From Parapedobacter flavus (GTDB taxonomy: Bacteria > Bacteroidota > Bacteroidia > Sphingobacteriales > Sphingobacteriaceae), in the NCBI RefSeq assembly GCF_035818675.1, contig NZ_JAYKZZ010000016.1:124001-188000 (forward strand): a stretch of DNA of 64,000 bases. The letters are read 5' to 3'. Shown one piece after another: positions 58,856 to 64,000 of this stretch (its first letter is position 1; the number at the start of each line of letters is the position of its first letter). Position numbers and translations under genes: made by a program. The notes beneath the pieces were generated by a model. That model was not told the DNA's origin, ran no database searches, and was given only the letters and a program-made list of their open reading frames with translations.

Positions 58856-59566
58856 TTATATGGTCTTCGGATGCCGGGCAACAAATGCTGTGACCATTTT
58901 CTTGGTCGACTTCCAGAGTTTGGCTTCAATCCGTTTCAACAGCGAAGATTTCTTCGTGATCTGTTTCAGCCGCTCCTTGGCTTTGGCTTTCATTTCAATC
59001 CGTTCACGGAGTTCCTTTTCTTTTTCCACCGGATCCCAGAGCATCGCCGTACACATGCAATTTTTACGCTGCTTCATCGTCAGGATGTCATAGTTTACAC
59101 AACTTTGGCAGCCTTTCCAAAATTGCTCATCCTGCGTCAGCTCCGAATAGGTTACCGGCTCATAACCCAAGTCGGAATTGATTTTCATGACCGCCAAACC
59201 GGTGGTGAGCCCAAATATCTTTGCTTTGGGGTATTTTTCCCTGGAGAGGTCGAAGATACGTTTTTTTATGGCCTTAGCCAACCCGACCTTCCGGAATTCC
59301 GGATTAACTACCAGTCCGGAGTTAGCCACAAAGTCGCCATGGCTCCAGGTTTCGATGTAGCAAAATCCGGCCCATGCCTTGTCCAATTTGCGCAGTGCAA
59401 TAACCGCTTTGCCCTCGCGCATTTTGTTAGCTACATACTCCGGGCTGCGTTGGGCGATACCGGTACCACGGGCCTTGGCCGATTCTGCCATCTCGTCGCA
59501 GATCTGCTGAGCGTAATCGACGTACGCTTCGGTAGCTGGGATAATATTAAAGTCTGAGAGTTCCAT
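58856..59566 (-). CDS. GNAT family N-acetyltransferase, first gene of the arginine cluster
   Basis: A 236-residue protein with an N-terminal GNAT fold (about 10-150): KLDKAWAGFCYIETW, NSGLVVNPEFRKVGLAKAIKKRIFDLSREKYPKAKIFGLTTG, the last including the acetyl-CoA loop. A Lys/Arg/Glu-rich helical tail follows, and the middle has CQSCVNYDILTMKQRKNCMCTAM, a cysteine cluster that could bind metal. Its place before argG-argC is the usual one in Bacteroidota and suggests the missing N-acylglutamate synthase step, but this is inferred from context. ATG 59566 (MELSDFNIIPATEAYV) is preferred to 59596. Confidence 0.85.
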   Translation of the reverse strand: MELSDFNIIPATEAYVDYAQQICDEMAESAKARGTGIAQRSPEYVANKMREGKAVIALRKLDKAWAGFCYIETWSHGDFVANSGLVVNPEFRKVGLAKAIKKRIFDLSREKYPKAKIFGLTTGLAVMKINSDLGYEPVTYSELTQDEQFWKGCQSCVNYDILTMKQRKNCMCTAMLWDPVEKEKELRERIEMKAKAKERLKQITKKSSLLKRIEAKLWKSTKKMVTAFVARHPKTI

Positions 59567-60011
59567 TGGAATAACGACCCCGAAAATTGGAAACAAACCG
59601 TCTAGGTTGTGTTTCGCTGTTTAAATAACTTAATAATAACATGGATTAATCGGTACGGATGGACTTCTTATCGTACACCTATCGGAGAGGTATGCCCCTT
59701 ATTAAGCCCGGGGCAATATGGGTCGTCGGAACCGGAGAACCGGTCTTTCGGCTGTTGACAGTTCACAAAAAAAGCACATCGCGCGATGCTCGAAACAAGG
59801 CGCGGCAGATAGAGCTATTATATTTTTTGTGTTCATCCTATTTGTATCCAGCATTGCGCTGCAATTAAGGTGCCAAATATAATGAAAATATTTTAAATTA
59901 ATCATCGCTTTTTTGTGTTTTTCGTATTCATATATTTCCGATTTGCCGATAGCGAGAATGCAAAAAACAAAAATGTACGAAAACAAGCAACAAATTTACG
60001 AACTTTGCGGC
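59567..60011. other. Intergenic region, no gene identified
   Basis: Separates the arginine operon from the small membrane protein. Frames here are short and lack family features. It has small inverted repeats (CCGGAGAACCGG near 59730) and an AT-rich second half. A longer N-terminus of the following protein could extend back to 59913. Confidence 0.4.
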
Positions 60012-60245
60012 ATGACAGGAACAAGTTGGTTTTTCATCTTGATTTTCGCGATACCCCTTATTGCCTTCCTCATATGGCTGATGAAGCAAGATCGTCGAAA
60101 GGGGATTTGGGGCATTATCATTGTAACGCTGCTCGTTATTGGCGCAGTGGCCGCCTCGATCAGGGCGAGTAAAAATGCCGTCCAGAATTTTGAGGAACGA
60201 AAAAAGGAAGCCCAGGAAAAAAGTACCCCTGCGGTTAAGCCATGA
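60012..60245 (+). CDS. Small two-helix membrane protein, unknown function
   Basis: A 77-residue product beginning MTGTSWFFILIFAIPLIAFLIWLM (first helix), a basic loop KQDRRKGIW, a second helix GIIIVTLLVIGAVAASI, and a charged tail NFEERKKEAQEKSTPAVKP. The frame is open back to 59913 with other ATGs at 59958 and 59973; I take 60012 because the helix begins there. The arrangement suggests a real inner-membrane protein. I recognise no family. Confidence 0.5.
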   Translation: MTGTSWFFILIFAIPLIAFLIWLMKQDRRKGIWGIIIVTLLVIGAVAASIRASKNAVQNFEERKKEAQEKSTPAVKP

Positions 60246-60321
60246 CAGGCCATTAAACCTTTTGTCCAAATTGTCATCAAAGAACAAACGATACGCTGAA
60301 GCACACAATCAAAAATTTAGC

Positions 60322-60329
60322 TAAGTTTG
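60322..60329 (+). promoter_or_regulatory. -7 promoter element of the S8 protease gene
   Basis: TAAGTTTG, 27 bp before the ATG at 60356; no clear -33. Confidence 0.4.
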
Positions 60330-60355
60330 CCCAGCACACTAAAATAGAATATCCT

Positions 60356-61984
60356 ATGGCGTTTTCGAAATTGCGCAGCGCACTCCTCATCATCCTGTTT
60401 CCTATATTTTCTTTCGGACAGACAAAAGACACCCCGCCGGCAAACTGGTTTAATCTCGACTACGAACGTGACGGCGTAATGGGTATAAGTACCGAAAAAG
60501 CATACGAAGAATTGCTTAATGGTAAGAAAAGTACCCCTGTAGTGGTGGCTGTCATCGATGGCGGCGTAGACGTAAACCACGAGGACTTGAAAGATGTCAT
60601 TTGGGTCAATGAGAAAGATAGTGCCAACACAGGAACGGACGAAGACGGCAACGGCTACATCAACGACAAGTACGGGTGGAATTTCATCGGCAACGCCAAT
60701 GGAGAAAATGTCCATTACGATAACTTGGAAGTGACTCGCCTTGTCCGGGACCTCGAACCCCAATACGTTTCGGTGTTGCCCAGCACCCCGATGAGCGGTG
60801 AAGAACGGAGGGAGTTTGCCGAGTATCAGAAAATGGTCACCTATTACGCTAACAAAACACAGGAGGCCCGCTTTGGCCAGGTGAGCTATACCGGCCTAAA
60901 ACGCATGGTCGACACGATGGTAGCCCGGATTGGCAAAGAGAACCCGACTCTGGCCGATTTTGATAATTACAAGGCGGAGGGCGACCTCGAAAAGATGGCC
61001 CTGCGTGTTGTCAAGAAGGAATTAAAAGACGAGCCCGACTTTAGTGTGTTTTACAAAGACCTTGAAGACGGAGTGGAGCATTTTAACAATCAGGTCAATT
61101 ACCATCTTAATAAGGACTTTGATTCAAGGCATATTGTGGGGGATGATTACGAAAACAGCCGCGAACGCTATTATGGCAATGCCGATGTAACCGGACCGGA
61201 TGCCGACCACGGTACGCATGTGGCGGGTATTATCGGTGCTGTACGTTCCAACGATATCGGTATAAAGGGTGTGGCAGATGATGTGCGCATCATGGTACTG
61301 CGTACGGTGCCCAACGGCGATGAGCGCGATAAAGATGTGGCCAACTCCATCCGCTATGCGGTAGAGAATGGTGCGAAAGTGATTAACATGAGTTTCGGCA
61401 AGGCCTTCGTAAAGGACAAACAGGTTGTTGATGACGCCGTCCGGTTTGCTATCGAAAACGACGTACTCCTAATTCATGCCGCCGGAAACGACGGTCAGGA
61501 TAATGATGCCAATCCGAATTTCCCCAACCGGAACTTCGTCGATAGTCTGGGAATTAATAAAGGGGAAGCAACGGCGTGGATAGAAGTGGGCGCATCGCAG
61601 TGGAACAATGATAATGAACTTGTAGCCTCGTTTTCCAATTATGGCCGCCGGTCGGTCGATGTGTTCGCTCCTGGGGTGAAAATCCATTCTACCATGCCCG
61701 AATCTACTTATAAAGACCAGCAAGGTACCAGTATGGCGTCTCCTGTTGTTGCCGGTTTGGCCGCACTAATACGCTCTTATTATCCGCAACTGCCCGCCGT
61801 AGAAGTGAAGCGCATCATCATGCAGTCCGTTACCCGGGTAGATCAACGCGTAAAAGTGTCGGGTCCCGACGGGCGCAATATGCGGGTATCTATGAATGAC
61901 ATTTGTGTGACCGGTGGTATAGTTAATGCATACCGTGCGGTGCAATTAGCGGAGCAAACGGTTGAAGGTCTGAAGAAAAAATGA
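60356..61984 (+). CDS. Secreted S8 family (subtilisin-like) serine protease
   Basis: A 542-residue exported protease with a signal peptide (MAFSKLRSALLIILFPIFSFGQ). The triad is complete: D68 in VVAVIDGGVDVNHEDL, H285 in ADHGTHVAGIIGAV and S459 in GTSMASPVVAGLAAL. An Asp/Asn-rich stretch after the first motif (DEDGNGYINDKYGWNFIG) probably binds calcium. The spacing between D68 and H285 is 217 residues against about 32 in subtilisin, so there is a helical, charged insertion of about 185 residues. No propeptide of the I9 type and no C-terminal sorting domain is evident. A small acidic protein follows. Confidence 0.92.
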   Translation: MAFSKLRSALLIILFPIFSFGQTKDTPPANWFNLDYERDGVMGISTEKAYEELLNGKKSTPVVVAVIDGGVDVNHEDLKDVIWVNEKDSANTGTDEDGNGYINDKYGWNFIGNANGENVHYDNLEVTRLVRDLEPQYVSVLPSTPMSGEERREFAEYQKMVTYYANKTQEARFGQVSYTGLKRMVDTMVARIGKENPTLADFDNYKAEGDLEKMALRVVKKELKDEPDFSVFYKDLEDGVEHFNNQVNYHLNKDFDSRHIVGDDYENSRERYYGNADVTGPDADHGTHVAGIIGAVRSNDIGIKGVADDVRIMVLRTVPNGDERDKDVANSIRYAVENGAKVINMSFGKAFVKDKQVVDDAVRFAIENDVLLIHAAGNDGQDNDANPNFPNRNFVDSLGINKGEATAWIEVGASQWNNDNELVASFSNYGRRSVDVFAPGVKIHSTMPESTYKDQQGTSMASPVVAGLAALIRSYYPQLPAVEVKRIIMQSVTRVDQRVKVSGPDGRNMRVSMNDICVTGGIVNAYRAVQLAEQTVEGLKKK

Positions 61985-62026
61985 ATGTGGACTGTTGTTT
62001 AGGCATACTAATTTGTTGGTGAAGGC

Positions 62027-62043
62027 GTTATATACCATATAAC
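62027..62043. promoter_or_regulatory. Perfect 17-bp inverted repeat before the small acidic protein gene
   Basis: GTTATAT-ACC-ATATAAC, 10 bp before the ATG at 62054. Either an operator or an RNA hairpin that could mask the start. Confidence 0.4.
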
Positions 62044-62053
62044 TAATATGCTT

Positions 62054-62257
62054 ATGACAGAAACGTATACACAGACAGTCTCTTCCCGTGAGGTCGACAG
62101 GCATTTGGATAGCGATGTTATCCGGTTGGATGCCGATGACCAATTGTTTTACGACATGCTTAAAAGTGAACTGGATGCGCTGCTTCGCCAGCCGCACTCG
62201 GAGATAATAAGTAAGATTACGTCGTATTCCCAGACCCGGCGCGCGCCGTTGATTTAA
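62054..62257 (+). CDS. Small acidic protein, unknown function
   Basis: A 67-residue frame from ATG 62054 (MTETYTQTVSSREVDRHLD); an ATG two codons earlier (62048) is also possible. The product is hydrophilic, acidic in the middle (DSDVIRLDADDQLFYDMLKSELDALL, probably helical) and basic at the end (TRRAPLI). It has no signal peptide or membrane segment. It lies 19 bp before nth and is probably co-transcribed with it. No family recognised; the coding call rests on length, position and composition. Confidence 0.5.
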   Translation: MTETYTQTVSSREVDRHLDSDVIRLDADDQLFYDMLKSELDALLRQPHSEIISKITSYSQTRRAPLI

Positions 62258-62276
62258 AAGGGGAATTATCCAAAAC

Positions 62277-63002
62277 ATGTTAAAAAAAGAACGCTACCAG
62301 GCTTTTGTGGCGTATTTCTCTACGCACAATCCAGATGCCCAAACCGAACTGAACTACCGAAACGCGTACGAGTTGCTCGTGGCTGTTATCTTGTCTGCAC
62401 AATGCACAGACAAGCGGATTAACCAGGTAACCCCCGCATTGTTCGGGCGGTTCCCCGAGGCAGAAAGCCTTGCGGCAAGCCATCCCGACGAGGTGTTTAC
62501 CTACATACGCAGCGTGAGTTATCCTAATAACAAGGCCAAGCACTTGGTGGGTATGGCTAAAAAGCTGGTCGACGATTTCGGCGGCGTAGTGCCGCAATCC
62601 ATAGAAGACCTCCAGAAGCTACCGGGTGTGGGCCGGAAAACGGCCAATGTAATTGCCTCCGTAGTATATAATGCACCTGCTATCGCAGTAGATACGCATG
62701 TGTTTCGGGTGGCCAATCGAATCGGTTTGACCGATCGTGCAAAAACGCCCCTGGCCGTGGAGAAACAGTTAGTAAAATACTTACCGAGAGATACATTGGC
62801 CATTGCGCACCATTGGTTAATTTTACACGGCCGGTATATCTGTGTGGCCCGAAAACCCAAATGCGAGGAATGCCCCATCACGTGGATGTGCCGGTATTAC
62901 GAGAAAGTGATCCGGCCGAAGCTGGAGGTCGGGTCTCTAGCACCAGATCAGGCATCGGTTACGAAAGACACGAAAATAAAAACGAAAAAAATTAGTAAAT
63001 AA
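62277..63002 (+). CDS. nth: Endonuclease III
   Basis: Base-excision repair glycosylase/AP lyase that removes oxidised pyrimidines. The 241-residue protein has the helix-hairpin-helix LPGVGRKTANVIASVVY with the catalytic lysine, the catalytic aspartate in AVDTHVFRVANR, and the [4Fe-4S] loop CVARKPKCEECPITWMC with the classic C-x6-C-x2-C-x5-C spacing. A Lys-rich tail of about 25 residues is extra. It lies just upstream of recA, so the end of the window is a DNA-repair neighbourhood. Confidence 0.96.
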   Translation: MLKKERYQAFVAYFSTHNPDAQTELNYRNAYELLVAVILSAQCTDKRINQVTPALFGRFPEAESLAASHPDEVFTYIRSVSYPNNKAKHLVGMAKKLVDDFGGVVPQSIEDLQKLPGVGRKTANVIASVVYNAPAIAVDTHVFRVANRIGLTDRAKTPLAVEKQLVKYLPRDTLAIAHHWLILHGRYICVARKPKCEECPITWMCRYYEKVIRPKLEVGSLAPDQASVTKDTKIKTKKISK

Positions 63003-63015
63003 AAATAATTTGATT

Positions 63016-63023
63016 TACATTTG
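63016..63023 (+). promoter_or_regulatory. -7 promoter element of recA
   Basis: TACATTTG, 20 bp before the ATG, with a weak -33 (TTAG, 62992-62995) 20 nt upstream. No SOS-box palindrome is seen here. Confidence 0.5.
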
Positions 63024-63043
63024 ACGAACAAAATACTAATAAA

Positions 63044-64000
63044 ATGAGTAGCCAAGAAAAACTGAAAGCCCTGCAGCTGACATTAGATAAGCTGGAAAAG
63101 TCCTACGGAAAAGGTGCCGTGATGAAATTAGGAGATTCGGCGGTAGAGCCGATTGATTCGATATCAACCGGTTCGATTGGATTGGACATAGCATTGGGGA
63201 TCGGCGGGGTGCCCAAGGGCCGGGTTATCGAAATATACGGTCCGGAGTCGTCGGGTAAAACCACACTTGCCACGCACATCATCGCCGAAGCACAGAAAAC
63301 GGGTGGCATCGCCGCAATCGTCGACGCAGAGCATGCATTTGATAAATATTATGCACGTAAACTTGGGGTGGATATCGAGAACCTATTGATTGCCCAACCT
63401 GATAATGGTGAACAGGCATTGGAAATCGCCGACAACTTGATTCGTTCCGGAGCAATCGATGTGATCGTTATCGACTCCGTGGCCGCGTTGGTGCCCAAAG
63501 GTGAGATTGAGGGCGAAATGGGAGATTCCAAGATGGGGTTGCAAGCCCGCTTGATGTCGCAAGCATTACGGAAACTTACAGGCACCATCTCCAAAACCAA
63601 TTGTTGCTGTATTTTCATCAACCAATTGCGTGAGAAAATCGGGGTCATGTTCGGTAACCCAGAAACCACGACGGGGGGAAATGCGCTCAAATTCTATGCG
63701 TCCGTTCGCCTTGACATCCGCCGCATGGCACAAATCAAGGATTCGGACGAAGTGGCAGGAAATCGGGTGAAAGTAAAGATTGTAAAGAACAAAGTGGCAC
63801 CGCCCTTCCGGATTGCAGAATTTGACATCATGTTTGGTGAAGGTATTTCCAAGGCTGGCGAAATCATCGACCTAGGGGTCGATTTCAATATCATCAAGAA
63901 GTCCGGCTCTTGGTTCAGTTATGGCGATACCAAACTTGGCCAAGGGCGCGATGCAGTGAAAACCTTGCTATTGGATAATCCGGATTTGATGGATGAATTG
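63044..64000 (+). CDS. recA: Recombinase RecA (partial, 3' end outside window)
   Basis: Strand-exchange recombinase and co-protease for LexA-type repressors. From ATG 63044, 319 codons are visible. They include the Walker A motif GPESSGKTT, the Walker B region VIVIDSVAALVPKGEIEGEMGD, the L2 loop with FGNPETTTGGNALKFYASVRLDIRR, and IVKNKVAPPF. The missing part is only the acidic C-terminal tail. Its presence is relevant to the S24 repressor at 50 kb, which could respond to activated RecA. Confidence 0.98.
   Translation, partial: MSSQEKLKALQLTLDKLEKSYGKGAVMKLGDSAVEPIDSISTGSIGLDIALGIGGVPKGRVIEIYGPESSGKTTLATHIIAEAQKTGGIAAIVDAEHAFDKYYARKLGVDIENLLIAQPDNGEQALEIADNLIRSGAIDVIVIDSVAALVPKGEIEGEMGDSKMGLQARLMSQALRKLTGTISKTNCCCIFINQLREKIGVMFGNPETTTGGNALKFYASVRLDIRRMAQIKDSDEVAGNRVKVKIVKNKVAPPFRIAEFDIMFGEGISKAGEIIDLGVDFNIIKKSGSWFSYGDTKLGQGRDAVKTLLLDNPDLMDEL

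Noticed and set aside
59659..59868. 69-residue frame before the small membrane protein
   Set aside because: No motif, no signal or helix, no neighbour support.

Overview
The window comes from a chromosome of the phylum Bacteroidota, most likely the order Sphingobacteriales (a Pedobacter/Parapedobacter/Sphingobacterium-like organism). The evidence is: a split TonB system with one exbB and two exbD genes; a short NuoG without a molybdopterin domain; a PF14905-type outer-membrane barrel protein with an N-terminal carboxypeptidase-regulatory-like domain; many secreted lipoproteins; weak Shine-Dalgarno sites; and repeated promoter elements of the form TTTG or TTG, a spacer of 18-21 nt, then TAnnTTTG, which is the sigma-A promoter of this phylum. 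Genus-level placement is inference. Base composition is near 50% GC by eye. No rRNA, tRNA, insertion sequence, CRISPR array or prophage was seen.

Layout. 1-4.2 kb (minus strand): pdhA (partial at the window edge), the potassium transporter kup, and a GC-rich UDP-glucose dehydrogenase. 4.3-12.7 kb (plus): dnaG primase, a YraN-family nuclease-like protein, a secreted glutaminyl cyclase, a TrkH/TrkA potassium uptake pair and a YfhO-type membrane protein. 12.8-14.5 kb (minus): an rnhB-sialidase overlapping pair. 14.7-23.9 kb (plus): a CBM9-like secreted protein, an outer-membrane barrel protein, an M16 protease, a secreted esterase, a DUF5722-type lipoprotein with glycosidase-like motifs, and fabD, which converges on metK. 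25.3-33.1 kb (plus): a lipid kinase, an eIF1/SUI1-like factor, then the exbB-exbD-exbD-tonB module followed by a small membrane protein, a PstS-like lipoprotein and a TPR protein. 33.1-46.3 kb: a complete 14-gene respiratory complex I operon, nuoA to nuoN. 46.4-49.6 kb (minus): a tricorn-like S41 protease. 49.7-51.7 kb: a divergent pair formed by a LexA/CI-like S24 repressor and a HEPN-domain protein. 51.9-54.2 kb: galK-galM. 54.2-59.6 kb (minus): an arginine biosynthesis region (GNAT, argG, argC, a Crp/Fnr regulator, then argH). 60.0-64.0 kb (plus): a small membrane protein, an S8 protease, a small acidic protein, endonuclease III, and recA (partial).

Most of the window is housekeeping: respiration, replication and repair, potassium balance, fatty-acid and SAM supply, arginine synthesis and galactose entry. 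Two places stand out. One is the S24 repressor/HEPN pair. A perfect 15-bp palindrome overlaps the promoter of the HEPN gene and lies in the repressor's own leader, and the repressor keeps a LexA-like Ala-Gly site and Ser/Lys dyad. This looks like a compact inducible module. The other is the 478-bp gap between crp and argH. It holds a near-consensus promoter, two palindromes and a terminator-like hairpin but no credible protein, so it may encode a small RNA. Function statements rest on motifs recognised by eye; no database search was run.
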